The notes below the pieces were generated by a model. It had not been told where the DNA came from, searched no databases, and saw only the letters and a program-made list of their open reading frames with translations. Position numbers and translations under genes: made by a program. This document shows positions 9,157 to 18,653 of a stretch of DNA of 64,000 bases, piece by piece. The stretch lies in the NCBI RefSeq assembly GCF_011057975.1, contig NZ_CP049109.1, positions 2,511,001-2,575,000 on the forward strand, given 5' to 3'. Positions within the stretch are counted from its first letter, which is position 1, and each line of letters begins with the position of its first letter. The stretch is from Sphingosinithalassobacter tenebrarum. GTDB lineage: Bacteria > Pseudomonadota > Alphaproteobacteria > Sphingomonadales > Sphingomonadaceae.

Positions 9157-11159
9157 TCCGCCGCCTCCGCGAATTCCTCGCCGTGGACGAGTTCGGCCGA
9201 GCAGCGCTGCATCGTCGGGCTGGCGCGGCAGATCGAGTTGGTGAGGTAGAAGTCGCGGATCGGATAGGCGATTTCGCCTTCCGCCTTGGTGTCGAGGCTC
9301 GGCGGCGCCCATTCGAAGCTCGCCAGACCTTCATTCGCCAGCGCGGGCGCGTCAGCGAACATCTGCGCGCGCAGCTCTCCATAGGTGTCGAACGGCAGCG
9401 TGTGGCCGAGCGCTTCGGACAGCGCGCGCAGGATCGTCCAGTCCTCGCGCGCATCGCCCGGCGGGAAGACGGCGCGATCGCCGCGCTGCACGCGCCCTTC
9501 GAGGTTCACATAAGTGCCCGGCTTTTCGGCATAGCTCGCGGCCGGCAGGATCACATCGGCGGCATGCGCGCCGGCATCGCCATGATGGCCGATATAGACC
9601 TTGTAGCTGTCCTGGAACGCCTTGAAGTCCACTTCGTCGGCGCCGAGGAAGAAGGTCAGCTTCGGCTTGGCCGCGACGATATCGGCGATCCCGCCCTTCT
9701 GCGCATAGCCGAGCATCAGCCCGCCCATCCGCGCCGCCGAGAAATGCAGCACGTTGAAGCCGTTCCAGCCCTCTTTCACGAGGCCGAGCGTCTTGACGAG
9801 ACCCAGCGCCGCGCCATGCCCGTTCCTGAGCGCGGCGCCGCCGACGATCACCATCGGCTTTTCGGCGCCCTTGAACGCGTCCTTCACTGCCTTGGGCAGC
9901 TTGCCGAGCAGCGACAGGTCGTTGCCCAGCCACTCGACTTTGTAAGTGAGATCGACCTCGGGGCCGATCGCGAACACCTTGGCGCCGCGCTTGATGGCCT
10001 TGCGCACGCGGGTGTTCACCAGCGAGGCTTCCCAGCGCAGATTGGTGCCGACGAGCAGGATCACATCCGCTTCCTCGGTGCCCGCGATGGTGGTGTTGAA
10101 ATTGACCGCCGCCAGATTGGTGACGTCGTAATCCATGCCGGTCTGCCGCCCTTCGAGCAGCGACGAGCCCATCGATTTCACCAGCGCCTTGGCCGCGAAC
10201 ATCGTTTCGCAGTCGACCATGTCCCCGGCGATGGCGGCAACGCTGTCGCCCGCCTTCTTCGCGGCCGAAACGATCGCGGCAAACGCGTCTTCCCAGTTCG
10301 CGGCGACCAGCTTGCCCTCGCGGCGGACATAGGGTTTGTCGAGGCGGCGGTGCGACAGGCCGTCGACCGCGTGGCGCGTCTTGTCATGCGCCCATTCCTC
10401 GTTGACGTCCTCGTTGATCCGCGGAAGCGCGCGCAGGATGCCCCTGCCCCGGCTGTCGAGGCGAATATTGGTGCCGACCGCGTCCATGACGTCGATCGCC
10501 ATCGTCTTCTTGAGCTCCCAGGGCCGCGCCTCGAACGCATAGGGCTTCGAGGTCAGCGCGCCGACCGGGCAGAGATCGACGACATTGCCCGAAAGCTCGC
10601 TCTTGACGGCATGCTCCAGATAGCTGGTGATCTGCATGTCCTCGCCGCGCCAGATCGCGCCGATTTCCTCGCCGCCGGCGACTTCCTCGGTGAAGCGGAC
10701 GCAGCGCGTGCAATGGATGCAGCGCGTCATCACGGTCTTCACGATCGGGCCCATATATTTTTCGGTGACCGCCCGCTTGTTCTCCTGATAGCGCGACCAG
10801 CCCTTGCCATAGGCCATCGTCTCGTCCTGGAGATCGCATTCGCCGCCCTGGTCGCAGATCGGACAATCGAGCGGATGGTTGATCAGCAGAAACTCGAGCA
10901 CGCCCTCGCGCGCCTGCTTCACCATCGGGGTATCGGTGCGCACTTCCTGATTGTCGCCGGCCGGCAGCGCGCAGCTCGCCTGCGGCTTGGGCGGTCCGGG
11001 CTTAACCTCGACCAGGCACATGCGGCAATTGCCGGCGATGGACAGTCGTTCATGGTAACAGAAGCGCGGGATTTCCTTACCGGCGGCCTCGCAGGCCTGA
11101 AGCACCGTGGCGCCCTGGGGAACCTCTACTTCAATTCCGTCGACGGTAAGCTTGGGCAT
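9153..11159 (-). CDS. nuoG: NADH-quinone oxidoreductase subunit G
   Basis: The 668-residue large iron-sulfur subunit of the peripheral arm. The 2Fe-2S (N1b) ligands are Cys34, 45, 48 and 63. Cluster N3 has His95, Cys99, 102 and 108, in [14 protein letters not shown]. Cluster N4 has Cys147, 150, 153 and 197. A molybdopterin-oxidoreductase-like domain follows, with no sign of a catalytic cofactor site. The length fits alphaproteobacterial forms, which lack the extra N7 domain of E. coli. The gene upstream is separated by 196 bases with a hairpin. Confidence 0.97.
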   Translation of the reverse strand: MPKLTVDGIEVEVPQGATVLQACEAAGKEIPRFCYHERLSIAGNCRMCLVEVKPGPPKPQASCALPAGDNQEVRTDTPMVKQAREGVLEFLLINHPLDCPICDQGGECDLQDETMAYGKGWSRYQENKRAVTEKYMGPIVKTVMTRCIHCTRCVRFTEEVAGGEEIGAIWRGEDMQITSYLEHAVKSELSGNVVDLCPVGALTSKPYAFEARPWELKKTMAIDVMDAVGTNIRLDSRGRGILRALPRINEDVNEEWAHDKTRHAVDGLSHRRLDKPYVRREGKLVAANWEDAFAAIVSAAKKAGDSVAAIAGDMVDCETMFAAKALVKSMGSSLLEGRQTGMDYDVTNLAAVNFNTTIAGTEEADVILLVGTNLRWEASLVNTRVRKAIKRGAKVFAIGPEVDLTYKVEWLGNDLSLLGKLPKAVKDAFKGAEKPMVIVGGAALRNGHGAALGLVKTLGLVKEGWNGFNVLHFSAARMGGLMLGYAQKGGIADIVAAKPKLTFFLGADEVDFKAFQDSYKVYIGHHGDAGAHAADVILPAASYAEKPGTYVNLEGRVQRGDRAVFPPGDAREDWTILRALSEALGHTLPFDTYGELRAQMFADAPALANEGLASFEWAPPSLDTKAEGEIAYPIRDFYLTNSICRASPTMQRCSAELVHGEEFAEAAE

Positions 11160-11310
11160 GCAACTCTCGTTCTGGTTGGGCCGCAGCCGGTGCCAGCCCT
11201 AGCCAGCTTTTGCCACGACACGCAGCGCGTCTCTGTCCGACCGAGCGCTCAAGTGCAACCCGTTGATGCCCTATAGGCCATATTTTCCTTTGGAGAAGCC
11301 GATTGCGACA

Positions 11311-11346
11311 CGCGGTTTTCGGCACGCAGTCGCGCCGAAAACCGCG
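11311..11346. other. Perfect 13-bp inverted repeat downstream of the 233-residue secreted protein gene
   Basis: CGCGGTTTTCGGC and its exact complement GCCGAAAACCGCG flank a ten-base loop. The hairpin lies just beyond the stop at 11356 and about 150 bases before nuoG. It lacks a T-tract on either strand, so it is a weak candidate for intrinsic termination. It may instead be a processing or stability hairpin within the nuo transcript. Confidence 0.6.
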
Positions 11347-11355
11347 CCGCAACGA

Positions 11356-12057
11356 TTATTCCGAGCGTTCGCGCCAGAGAAGCAGCGCTTCGGCCAGCGC
11401 ACCGCGCTGGAACGCTTCGGGAATGCTGGCCGGTCGCGCGGGCAATCCGCACTCCGGCGTGGCGCGATAGGCCGCGTCGAGCGCTTCGCCCTCGGTCGCG
11501 GAACCGACTTCGGTATCCAGCACCTTGCGGACCAGGCCGGGCGAATAAACGGCGACGCACGCGGCGATTTTCGCCATCGTCACGCCTTCGGCGAGATTGC
11601 CGTGAAACGCCTCAGCGTCGTTCACGTTCACGCTGCTCGCCCGGTCCTCGAAGCTCTCGGCGGGCTGTTCGAGCAGCAGTTGCTCGGCGATCGCGCCACT
11701 GAGCATGATCGGCATGACACGCCCCGAAGGATCGCGCACACAGGCGCTGTAGCGCTGGCTCATGGCGCGAGTCAGGTCACGGAAACGCGGATCGTCGGTC
11801 AGCTCGCCGCCGATCAGATCGGCACTGCGATCGCCGCTGATGTTGACGACGCAGCTCGCCTCCTGAATCGAAGCCCGATAGGTGGACGCCGCGTTTTCAG
11901 GATTATGGACAAGACGCTCCATGTTGAAACGGTCGCTGAAATCATTCGAATCGCGGCCAGCGCCCGTCGGTCGGCCATCGGACTGCGCGAACGCCTGGCC
12001 CGAGGAAAGCAAAAGGCCGGTTGCGGCCAGTGCGAGGACAATATGCTTCATCTTCAC
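11356..12057 (-). CDS. Secreted protein of unknown function between nuoF and nuoG
   Basis: A 233-residue protein with a Sec signal peptide (KHIVLALAATGLLLSSGQAFA, cut near residue 25). Another start two codons in (MKHIV) is possible. The mature part has four cysteines (ASCVVNISG, YSACVRDPSG, IAACVAVYSP, TPECGLPARP) that could form two disulfides, and it looks mostly helical. I recognise no domain. It is transcribed in the direction of the nuo genes but is not tightly coupled to either neighbour. A second promoter for nuoG-N upstream of it is conceivable. Confidence 0.75.
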   Translation of the reverse strand: MKMKHIVLALAATGLLLSSGQAFAQSDGRPTGAGRDSNDFSDRFNMERLVHNPENAASTYRASIQEASCVVNISGDRSADLIGGELTDDPRFRDLTRAMSQRYSACVRDPSGRVMPIMLSGAIAEQLLLEQPAESFEDRASSVNVNDAEAFHGNLAEGVTMAKIAACVAVYSPGLVRKVLDTEVGSATEGEALDAAYRATPECGLPARPASIPEAFQRGALAEALLLWRERSE

Positions 12058-12149
12058 CCCCTGGATGTGCGGCCGGAAGCGATTTCCGGCATCGCTAAAT
12101 GGATCGTGCCGTTACGATCCGGTTACTGAAAAGGTGCTTGTCCGTTTCT

Positions 12150-12338
12150 TCATGACGGATTGGCGATACCCTCATCATTGTCGGCACGCGACCGATTGGC
12201 AAGCAGCGGTCCCAAACGGACCCACCGCGCGAGCGGCTGCGGCGTCACTGCGGCCATGTCCCCACTGAAGTGCGCGAGAGCCGAAACGGGCGAACGGGCA
12301 AATCCCGCGACTGCATCCGCCGGACTGGATTGCTTCAT
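12150..12338 (-). CDS. Small protein with a strong Shine-Dalgarno site
   Basis: A 62-residue ORF starting at the ATG at 12338 and opening MKQSSPADAVAGFARSPVSA. The start is preceded by TAGGAGGTGGTTGCA, a near-perfect ribosome binding site with eight-base spacing; this is the main evidence that it is real. It is not obviously membrane-bound; residues 1-40 are mildly amphipathic and the C terminus is acidic and polar. It has no recognisable family. It lies in the gap between nuoF and the 233-residue secreted protein, with a palindromic operator-like site about 60 bases upstream. Confidence 0.55.
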   Translation of the reverse strand: MKQSSPADAVAGFARSPVSALAHFSGDMAAVTPQPLARWVRLGPLLANRSRADNDEGIANPS

Positions 12339-12394
12339 TGCAACCACCTCCTACCCGCTTGGAAACAGCGCATTTCGCAAGCGTGACGCAACCA

Positions 12395-12409
12395 ACCTGA
12401 ACGTCAGGT
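12395..12409. promoter_or_regulatory. Candidate operator: perfect palindrome ACCTGA-N3-TCAGGT
   Basis: A 6-3-6 perfect palindrome 57 bases upstream of the small gene starting at 12338. The position fits a promoter-proximal operator for that gene and for the secreted protein and nuoG downstream. No matching copy was noticed elsewhere in the window, and the regulator is unknown. Confidence 0.35.
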
Positions 12410-12524
12410 GAACTTCGGCCGTAATCATCATGGAAACAAAGCATAATCCTGCCGGATCGCCTTGCCGATTTCGCCGGTGGAAAAATGCGTCAATTACGTC
12501 GACGGAAAGCTTTGGGATTCGATG

Positions 12525-12683
12525 CTATTCTTGGAGCAGAATGACGGCGATCAGGACTGCGGCCGCAATCGCGACAAGAGGCAATGCGACAAGGCAACCG
12601 ACACGATGCCACCGCCTGCCCCGATCATCCCTGGGCGGGATGAGGTCGCCCAGATAAGCGACCAGATCGAACAGAAGGTCTAT
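12525..12683 (-). CDS. Possible 52-residue membrane protein with no canonical start codon
   Basis: Directly after nuoF an open frame encodes a protein-like sequence beginning DLLFDLVAYLGDLIPP. It continues through a basic linker (RDDRGRRWHR) into a strong membrane helix (CLVALPLVAIAAAVLIAVIL) and ends QE. Upstream, the frame is closed by a stop inside nuoF, and no ATG, GTG or TTG precedes the sequence. An ATA at 12683 sits seven bases after GGAG and overlaps the end of nuoF by design or chance. Third-position GC is lower than in neighbouring genes. It could be a real gene with a rare start, a decayed gene, or coincidence. Confidence 0.35.
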   Translation of the reverse strand: MDLLFDLVAYLGDLIPPRDDRGRRWHRVGCLVALPLVAIAAAVLIAVILLQE

Positions 12684-12687
12684 CGCG

Positions 12688-14001
12688 TCACTCCGCAGCC
12701 GCCATCATCGCGCCGCCGCCATTCTTCTCGGCAATCCGACGTTCGAGCTCGGGTCGGAAATGGCGAATCAGGCCCTGGATCGGCCATGCGGCCGCGTCGC
12801 CCAGCGCGCAGATGGTGTGGCCTTCGACCTGCTTGGTCACCTGGAACAGCGTATCGATTTCGGAAATATCGGCCTCGCCGGTGCGCAGCCGTTCCATCAC
12901 GCGCCACATCCAGCCGGTGCCTTCGCGGCAGGGCGTGCATTGGCCGCAGCTTTCATGCTTGTAGAAATAGCTGATGCGGCTGATCGCCTGAACAATGTCG
13001 GTCGACTTGTCCATCACGATGACGGCGGCAGTGCCGAGGCCCGATTTGAGCTCTTTCAGCCCGTCGAAATCCATCGGCGCATCCATGATCTCGGCCGCCG
13101 GGACGAGCGGCACCGAGGAGCCGCCCGGGATCACCGCGAGCAGATTGTCCCACCCGCCGCGAATGCCGCCGCAATGGCGCTCGATCAGTTCGCGGAACGG
13201 GATCGACATTGCCTCCTCGACCACGCACGGCTTGTTCACATGGCCGCTGATCTGGAAGAGCTTGGTGCCCTTGTTGTTCTCGCGCCCGAAGGAGGAGAAC
13301 CACTCCGGCCCGCGCCGCAGGATCGTCGGCGCGACTGCAATCGATTCGACATTGTTGACCGTGGTCGGACAGCCATAGAGGCCCGCACCCGCCGGGAAGG
13401 GCGGCTTGAGGCGCGGCTGGCCCTTCTTGCCTTCAAGGCTTTCGAGCATCGCGGTCTCTTCGCCGCAGATATAGGCGCCCGCGCCGCGATGGCAGAAGAC
13501 GTCGAAATCATAGCCCGAACCGCAGGCATTCTTGCCGATGAAACCCTTGTCATAGGATTCGGCGATCGCCGCGAACAGCGTCTCGGCCTCGCGGATATAT
13601 TCGCCGCGAATATAGATGTACGCCGCCCGCGCGCGCATCGCGAAACCGGCGACCAGCGCGCCTTCGATCAGCTTGTGCGGATCGTGGCGGATGATCTCGC
13701 GGTCCTTGCACGAACCGGGCTCGGATTCGTCGGCGTTGATGACGAGGAAGCTCGGACGCTCGGGCGTCGGCTCCTTGGGCATGAAGCTCCACTTCACGCC
13801 GGTCGGGAACCCCGCCCCGCCGCGACCGCGCAGGCCCGAGGCCTTGATCCGATCGATGATCGTATCATTGCCGAGGTCAAGCAGCGCCTTGGTATTGTCC
13901 CAGTCGCCGCGCTTCATGGCGGCATCGATGTTCCACGGCTGATAGCCGTAGACATTGGTGAAGATGCGGTCCTTGTCGGCGAGAGGCGTGAAGTCGCTCA
14001 T
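12688..14001 (-). CDS. nuoF: NADH-quinone oxidoreductase subunit F
   Basis: The 437-residue NADH-oxidising subunit that binds FMN, NADH and cluster N3. The glycine-rich nucleotide site [13 protein letters not shown] is near residue 57, and the 4Fe-4S ligands are in [12 protein letters not shown] (Cys352, 355, 358) plus Cys398. The length is typical. Its ATG overlaps by four bases the stop of a 56-residue membrane protein gene that separates it from nuoE. Confidence 0.98.
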   Translation of the reverse strand: MSDFTPLADKDRIFTNVYGYQPWNIDAAMKRGDWDNTKALLDLGNDTIIDRIKASGLRGRGGAGFPTGVKWSFMPKEPTPERPSFLVINADESEPGSCKDREIIRHDPHKLIEGALVAGFAMRARAAYIYIRGEYIREAETLFAAIAESYDKGFIGKNACGSGYDFDVFCHRGAGAYICGEETAMLESLEGKKGQPRLKPPFPAGAGLYGCPTTVNNVESIAVAPTILRRGPEWFSSFGRENNKGTKLFQISGHVNKPCVVEEAMSIPFRELIERHCGGIRGGWDNLLAVIPGGSSVPLVPAAEIMDAPMDFDGLKELKSGLGTAAVIVMDKSTDIVQAISRISYFYKHESCGQCTPCREGTGWMWRVMERLRTGEADISEIDTLFQVTKQVEGHTICALGDAAAWPIQGLIRHFRPELERRIAEKNGGGAMMAAAE

Positions 14002-14168
14002 CGTTTCGACTTGTCCTTGAAGAATACGACGTAAATCAGAATGGCCAGCCCGATCAGGATCAGCGGGCCGAGCAGATGCAGCGTGGCCTTGAGCAGCCAG
14101 CCCAGCACGACAATCCCGCCGATGATGGCGAGGATGGTGACGATCAGGCTCTTGTTGTTGCCGCTCAT
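13998..14168 (-). CDS. Tiny two-helix membrane protein between nuoE and nuoF
   Basis: A 56-residue ORF with ATGA overlaps at both ends: its start overlaps the nuoE stop and its stop overlaps the nuoF start. It reads [20 protein letters not shown], then a second hydrophobic segment ([19 protein letters not shown]), and ends in a basic tail KDKSKR. The basic C terminus predicts a cytoplasmic tail. The tight coupling strongly suggests it is translated with nuoE and nuoF. I know no assigned function; an assembly or accessory role for complex I is only an inference. Confidence 0.8.
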   Translation of the reverse strand: MSGNNKSLIVTILAIIGGIVVLGWLLKATLHLLGPLILIGLAILIYVVFFKDKSKR

Positions 14169-14833
14169 GCCCATTCTCCGCGATAATCGTGGTTCTCGCT
14201 CACCATCTCGGTCAGCGTCGTCGGCCCGCCCGAAGGCTCGACCGTGTGGCGGCCCGGCTCTTGCGTGCCCGGCTTGGGGCTTTCGCCCTTTTCCAGCGCG
14301 TTCAGGATCGCGGTGGTCCGCTCGTAATCCAAATCCTCGAAATTATCGTCGTTGATCTGCACCATCGGCGCCGAGGCGCAATTGCCCATGCATTCGACTT
14401 CGGTGAGCGTCCACAGCCCGTCCTCGGTGGTATGGCCCTTGGCCATGCCCTTGTCCTTGCATGCGCGGAACACTTCGTCGCTGCCGCGCAGCCAGCACGG
14501 CGTGGTGCCGCACACCTGAACGTGATGCTTGCCGACGGGCGTCACGTTGAACATCGTGTAGAAGGTCGCGACTTCGAGCACGCGGATCACCGCGAGATCG
14601 AGTTCCTTCGCGACATATTCGATCACCGGAATCGGCAGCCAGCCCTGCGTGCCCGTTTCCATCCCCACCTGCCGCTGGGCGAGGTCGAGATAGGGAATGG
14701 TGCAGCTTTGCTGACGCCCCTCGGGATAGCGCGAACGGATTTCCTTCGCCTTGGCGGCATTCGCCTTGGTCCAGGCAAAGCCGCTCCAGCGCTCGCGGAT
14801 TTCCGGGGTATCGGGGATGGTTTTAGCGGCCAT
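14165..14833 (-). CDS. nuoE: NADH-quinone oxidoreductase subunit E
   Basis: The 222-residue thioredoxin-like subunit carrying cluster N1a. The 2Fe-2S ligands are Cys108, Cys113, Cys148 and Cys152 ([13 protein letters not shown] and [10 protein letters not shown]). The frame is open upstream to 14881, but the ATG at 14833, giving [16 protein letters not shown], matches the family N terminus. A C-terminal extension of about 35 polar residues ([16 protein letters not shown]) follows the core. It overlaps the upstream 62-residue membrane protein gene by 11 bases. Confidence 0.96.
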   Translation of the reverse strand: MAAKTIPDTPEIRERWSGFAWTKANAAKAKEIRSRYPEGRQQSCTIPYLDLAQRQVGMETGTQGWLPIPVIEYVAKELDLAVIRVLEVATFYTMFNVTPVGKHHVQVCGTTPCWLRGSDEVFRACKDKGMAKGHTTEDGLWTLTEVECMGNCASAPMVQINDDNFEDLDYERTTAILNALEKGESPKPGTQEPGRHTVEPSGGPTTLTEMVSENHDYRGEWA

Positions 14834-15011
14834 CAGCTTCTCTTTTCGTATGAGCCGCCAGCCAACGATCATGGGCGGCAATTGCTATGGCGCCGACCAT
14901 ACAGGCGAGCGCCAACGCATAAGCGGCATTTTCATGCCCGCTCGAAACCAGCGACACAGTGACAACGATCGCGCTCGCCGCCGCGACAAGTTCACCAACC
15001 GCACGCCTCAC
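14823..15011 (-). CDS. Small two-helix membrane protein between nuoD and nuoE
   Basis: A 62-residue ORF beginning with GTG at 15011, whose GTGA overlaps the nuoD stop by four bases. It has two hydrophobic segments ([15 protein letters not shown] and [16 protein letters not shown]) and a basic tail ([14 protein letters not shown]). The architecture mirrors the small gene between nuoE and nuoF, although the sequences are not obviously related. Function unknown; coupling to nuoD supports expression. Confidence 0.75.
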   Translation of the reverse strand: MRRAVGELVAAASAIVVTVSLVSSGHENAAYALALACMVGAIAIAAHDRWLAAHTKREADGR

Positions 15012-16240
15012 CGGTCACACTCCCCGAACACGATATCCATCGCGCCCAATATGGCGGTGGTATCGGCCAGCATGTGCCCCTTGCCCATGAAATCGAACGC
15101 CTGGAGGTGGCTGAACGCAGTGGGGCGGATCTTGCAGCGGTACGGCTTGTTGGTGCCGTCGCTCACCATATAGATGCCGAATTCGCCCTTGGGGCTTTCG
15201 GTCGCGACATACACGTCGCCCGCGGGGACGTGATAGCCTTCGCTGTATAGCTTGAAGTGATGGATCAGCGCTTCCATCGAATGCTTCATTTCGCCGCGCT
15301 TGGGCGGGCCGACCTTGCGGTCGAGCGTCATGATGGGGCCTTCGGGCATTTCCGCGAGGCATTGTTTCATGATGCGGGCGGATTCATAGACTTCCTTCAC
15401 GCGGACCATGAAGCGATCATAGCAATCGCCCTTGGTGCCGACGGGAATGTCGAATTCCATCCGATCATAGACGTCGTAGGGCTGGCTCTTGCGGATATCC
15501 CAGGGGATGCCCGCCGCGCGGATCATCGGCCCCGAAAAGCCCCAGCGCATCGCGTCTTCGCGGCTGACCACGGCGATATCGACATTGCGCTGTTTGAAGA
15601 TGCGGTTTTCCGCGACCAGGCTGATCGCATCGCCGAACATCTGGGGCAGCCGCGTATCGAGCCAGTCGCCGATATCGGTGAGCAGCTTGAGCGGCGCATC
15701 CTGATGGACGCCGCCGACGCGGAAATAGTTGGAGTGCATCCGCGCGCCCGAAACGCGCTCGAAGAAGTTGAGGCAATCCTCGCGCAGCTCGAACATCCAC
15801 AGGTTCGGCGTCATCGCGCCGACGTCCATCACGTGCGAACCGAGGTTCAGCATATGGTTCGAAATACGCGTCAGCTCGGCGAAGAACACACGCAGATATT
15901 GCGCACGGATCGGCACTTCGAGATCGAGCAGCTTTTCGACCGCGAGCACGAAGCTGTGCTCCTGGCACAGCGGCGAACAGTAATCGAGGCGGTCCATGTA
16001 CGGGAGCGCCTGCGCATAGGTCTTGTACTCGATCAGCTTTTCGGTGCCGCGATGGAGCAGCCCGACATGCGGATCGACGCGTTCGACGATCTCGCCGTCC
16101 AGCTCCATCACGAGCCGCAGCACGCCGTGCGCGGCGGGATGCTGCGGGCCGAAATTGATCGTGTAATTGGCGATGGCGGTATCGCCGGTCGCCGGATCCT
16201 TGGCGGGCGTTTCCATCATCTGTTCGACGGTGTCAGTCAT
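15008..16240 (-). CDS. nuoD: NADH-quinone oxidoreductase subunit D
   Basis: The 410-residue 49-kDa-type subunit, derived from [NiFe] hydrogenase, which forms the quinone-binding pocket with NuoB. The pocket motif is visible in [21 protein letters not shown] near residue 30, with the quinone-headgroup histidine in this stretch. [16 protein letters not shown] and the C-terminal [14 protein letters not shown] are also family signatures. The metal-binding cysteines of hydrogenases are absent, as expected. The start overlaps the nuoC stop by four bases. Confidence 0.98.
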   Translation of the reverse strand: MTDTVEQMMETPAKDPATGDTAIANYTINFGPQHPAAHGVLRLVMELDGEIVERVDPHVGLLHRGTEKLIEYKTYAQALPYMDRLDYCSPLCQEHSFVLAVEKLLDLEVPIRAQYLRVFFAELTRISNHMLNLGSHVMDVGAMTPNLWMFELREDCLNFFERVSGARMHSNYFRVGGVHQDAPLKLLTDIGDWLDTRLPQMFGDAISLVAENRIFKQRNVDIAVVSREDAMRWGFSGPMIRAAGIPWDIRKSQPYDVYDRMEFDIPVGTKGDCYDRFMVRVKEVYESARIMKQCLAEMPEGPIMTLDRKVGPPKRGEMKHSMEALIHHFKLYSEGYHVPAGDVYVATESPKGEFGIYMVSDGTNKPYRCKIRPTAFSHLQAFDFMGKGHMLADTTAILGAMDIVFGECDR

Positions 16241-17085
16241 TCGTTCTGCCCCCCTTTCTTGGTGGGCATGACATCGGGGTCATCGGGCTTTTCCTCGGAC
16301 TTGTTGCCCGGATGCGGCTGCCCCGCCCCGCTCTGTGCGGTGTTGTCGGTGGTCTTGGGCTCTTCGACCTTAGCCTCACCCTTCTTGTCGGCGGCGGCGT
16401 CGGCCTTCTTGATCTCGTCAGCCTTCACCGGCGAAGGCGCGCCCTTGGCTTCGGGCACCTTGCCCTCGGCCTTCTCGTCGCCGGGAAGGATATATTCGGC
16501 GCCTTCCCACGGGCTCATGAAATCGAAATTGCGGAAATCCTGCGCCAGCTGCACCGGCTCATAGACAACGCGCTTTGCTTCCTCGGAATAGCGCAGCTCG
16601 ACATAGCCCGAGAGCGGGAAGTCCTTGCGCTGCGGATGGCCGACAAAGCCGTAATCGGTGAGGATGCGGCGCAGGTCCGGGTTGCCGTCGAACAGCACGC
16701 CATACATGTCGTACACTTCGCGCTCGAGCCAGCCGGCGACCGGCCAGATGCCGGTGACGCTCGGCACCGGCTTGACCTCATCGGTCTGCACGCGAACCTT
16801 GATACGATGATTCCGCGTGACGCTGAGCAGCATGTAAACGACTTCGAACCGCTCGGGACGCGACGGATAGTCGACGCCGGCGATCTCCATCAGCATCTGA
16901 TATTCAAGGCCCGGCGTGGTGCGCAGCAGCTCCATCGCCTCGACAAGGCGTTCGCGGTCGAGCGTCAGATTGACTTCGCCCACGGCGTCCTCGCTGGCGA
17001 GCAGCATGCCGCCCAGCGCAGCCGAGGCAGCTTCAATCACACCGTCATTGGCGGCGAATTTGGGAGCGGGATGGCGCTGCGTCAT
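16237..17085 (-). CDS. nuoC: NADH-quinone oxidoreductase subunit C with a long charged tail
   Basis: A 282-residue, 30-kDa-type subunit. The core (about residues 1-205) contains the signature [20 protein letters not shown] and the conserved tail of the family ([20 protein letters not shown]). It continues for about 75 residues of low-complexity sequence rich in Lys, Glu, Asp, Ala and Pro (for example [18 protein letters not shown]), probably disordered. The start overlaps the stop of a secreted protein gene (ATGA). Confidence 0.96.
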   Translation of the reverse strand: MTQRHPAPKFAANDGVIEAASAALGGMLLASEDAVGEVNLTLDRERLVEAMELLRTTPGLEYQMLMEIAGVDYPSRPERFEVVYMLLSVTRNHRIKVRVQTDEVKPVPSVTGIWPVAGWLEREVYDMYGVLFDGNPDLRRILTDYGFVGHPQRKDFPLSGYVELRYSEEAKRVVYEPVQLAQDFRNFDFMSPWEGAEYILPGDEKAEGKVPEAKGAPSPVKADEIKKADAAADKKGEAKVEEPKTTDNTAQSGAGQPHPGNKSEEKPDDPDVMPTKKGGQNE

Positions 17086-17621
17086 TGCTCATGCACTCGA
17101 ACGGAACCAAAAAAACGATCGACCAGCGCATGCTGATCGGCAACGGCCAGGCCGTCATCCTCGCCATAGCCGCCGATGATCATGATGGCACGCGAATGGC
17201 CGAATTCGATCACCTGGGTCTGTGCGACACTGCCATCGCGCTCCTCGCGATTGACGATGGTCCGGCGACCGTCGACGACGAGCGAACGAATCGTCGTGGC
17301 GCCCGGCACCTTCTGAAGCATATCTTCGAAAAGGTCGAACAAGGCCGGCCCGTCCTCGGGATAGCCTTCCGGCGCGAATATGCCGGCCACCATCAGGAAG
17401 CCGCCCTTCTTGCACACGACACGCGACTCGGGGACGAGCCTGAAACCCGGTGTCAGATCTGGAAACTGGCTGAACTGCGCGATCTCTTCGGACGAGCACG
17501 GCGTATCGACCGTGAACGCGCCGTCGGCGGCAGTGGCAGGCAACCACGCGTCCTGAGTCGCGTGCGCCGCCCCGCCAAGGGCCAGCGCAGCACATGCCGC
17601 CAGTGTCGCAACGCCGCGCAT
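17082..17621 (-). CDS. Secreted protein between nuoB and nuoC
   Basis: A 179-residue protein with a signal peptide (RGVATLAACAALALGGAAHA, cut near residue 22). The mature domain reads like an alpha/beta protein (FAPEGYPEDGPALFDLFEDM; SRAIMIIGGYGEDDGLA) with two cysteines near the start (DTPCSSEE and SRVVCKKGG). The ATG overlaps the nuoB stop by one base (TGATG) and the stop overlaps nuoC (ATGA), so it is inserted in frame-coupled fashion in the operon. I do not recognise a family. It should be periplasmic. Confidence 0.8.
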   Translation of the reverse strand: MRGVATLAACAALALGGAAHATQDAWLPATAADGAFTVDTPCSSEEIAQFSQFPDLTPGFRLVPESRVVCKKGGFLMVAGIFAPEGYPEDGPALFDLFEDMLQKVPGATTIRSLVVDGRRTIVNREERDGSVAQTQVIEFGHSRAIMIIGGYGEDDGLAVADQHALVDRFFGSVRVHEQ

Positions 17622-18160
17622 CAGCGTTCGATCGTCCCGATGCGGCGGATCTTCCGCTGAAGCTGCATCACGCCATAGAGCAATGCCTCGGCCGTCGGCG
17701 GGCAGCCGGGCACATAGATGTCGACCGGCACGATGCGATCGCATCCGCGCACGACGCTGTAGCTATAGTGGTAATAGCCGCCGCCATTGGCGCAGCTGCC
17801 CATCGAAATGACATATTTCGGTTCGGACATCTGATCGTAGACGCGGCGCAACGCCGGCGCCATCTTGTTGCACAGCGTACCGGCGACGATCATCACGTCC
17901 GACTGACGCGGGCTGGCGCGCGGCGCGGCGCCGAACCGCTCCATGTCATAACGCGGCATGTTGACGTGAATCATCTCGACCGCGCAGCAGGCGAGACCGA
18001 AGGTCATCCACCACAGCGAACCGGTGCGCGCCCACTGGAACAGCTCTTCGGTCGACGTGACCAGAAAGCCCTTGTCGCCCAGCTCGGCGTTGATGTCGTT
18101 GTAGAAGCCGGCATCCGGCGCAGTGCCCGGGGGCGGCGGCGTAGTAAGGTCTACTCCCAT
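17621..18160 (-). CDS. nuoB: NADH-quinone oxidoreductase subunit B
   Basis: A 179-residue subunit carrying cluster N2, the last iron-sulfur centre before quinone. The ligands are Cys58 and Cys59 ([12 protein letters not shown]), Cys123 (MGSCANGGG) and Cys153 ([12 protein letters not shown]). I chose the ATG at 18160, which gives [15 protein letters not shown] and a ten-base overlap with nuoA; the frame is open further upstream but is not protein-like there. Confidence 0.97.
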   Translation of the reverse strand: MGVDLTTPPPPGTAPDAGFYNDINAELGDKGFLVTSTEELFQWARTGSLWWMTFGLACCAVEMIHVNMPRYDMERFGAAPRASPRQSDVMIVAGTLCNKMAPALRRVYDQMSEPKYVISMGSCANGGGYYHYSYSVVRGCDRIVPVDIYVPGCPPTAEALLYGVMQLQRKIRRIGTIER

Positions 18161-18525
18161 TCCAGCGCTCCCTTCTTCCACGCATAGACGAGACCGAGTG
18201 CAAGCTCGGCGATGAACACCATCATCGAGATCCAGGCCACCCAGCCCAGATCGAACACGCTGACCGCCCAGGGAAACAGGAAGGCCGCTTCGAGGTCGAA
18301 CACGATGAACAGGATCGCGACCAGATAGAAGCGGACGTCGAACTGGTGGCGCGGATCCTCGAACGCGGGGAAACCGCATTCATATTCGGACAGCTTTTCA
18401 GGGCTGGGCTTATGCGCACCGGTCAAACGGCCCACCAGCATGGGCAGGAACACGAAAGCGGCGGAGAGCGCCAATGCCACGCCCAGAAAGAGCAGGATCG
18501 GCAGATATTGGCTGAGGTCGACCAA
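18151..18525 (-). CDS. nuoA: NADH-quinone oxidoreductase subunit A
   Basis: A 124-residue, three-helix membrane subunit and the first gene of the nuo operon. The loop [20 protein letters not shown], with its conserved cysteine, is the family hallmark (the loop over the quinone channel). The 128 bases upstream (18526-18653) must hold any dedicated promoter, but I see no clear -35/-10 pair there. That stretch contains GGGCCTGCGGGCCTTGCGG-type self-complementary sequence. Confidence 0.97.
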   Translation of the reverse strand: MVDLSQYLPILLFLGVALALSAAFVFLPMLVGRLTGAHKPSPEKLSEYECGFPAFEDPRHQFDVRFYLVAILFIVFDLEAAFLFPWAVSVFDLGWVAWISMMVFIAELALGLVYAWKKGALEWE

Positions 18526-18653
18526 GGGGCCTTCTCGCGGTTGCGGAAACTTAGGGCGCTTCTAGGACCGTGCCTTCCGGGCCGCAAGGCCCGCAGGCCC
18601 TGAGAATCATTCGCAACAAAGCCTTTCCCTCCGGGCAGGTACGAGGCATATGC

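Noticed and set aside
12430..12974. Plus-strand ORFs over the region after nuoF
   Set aside because: They overlap nuoF in antisense and have Arg/Ser-rich composition; the minus-strand membrane ORF explains the interval better.
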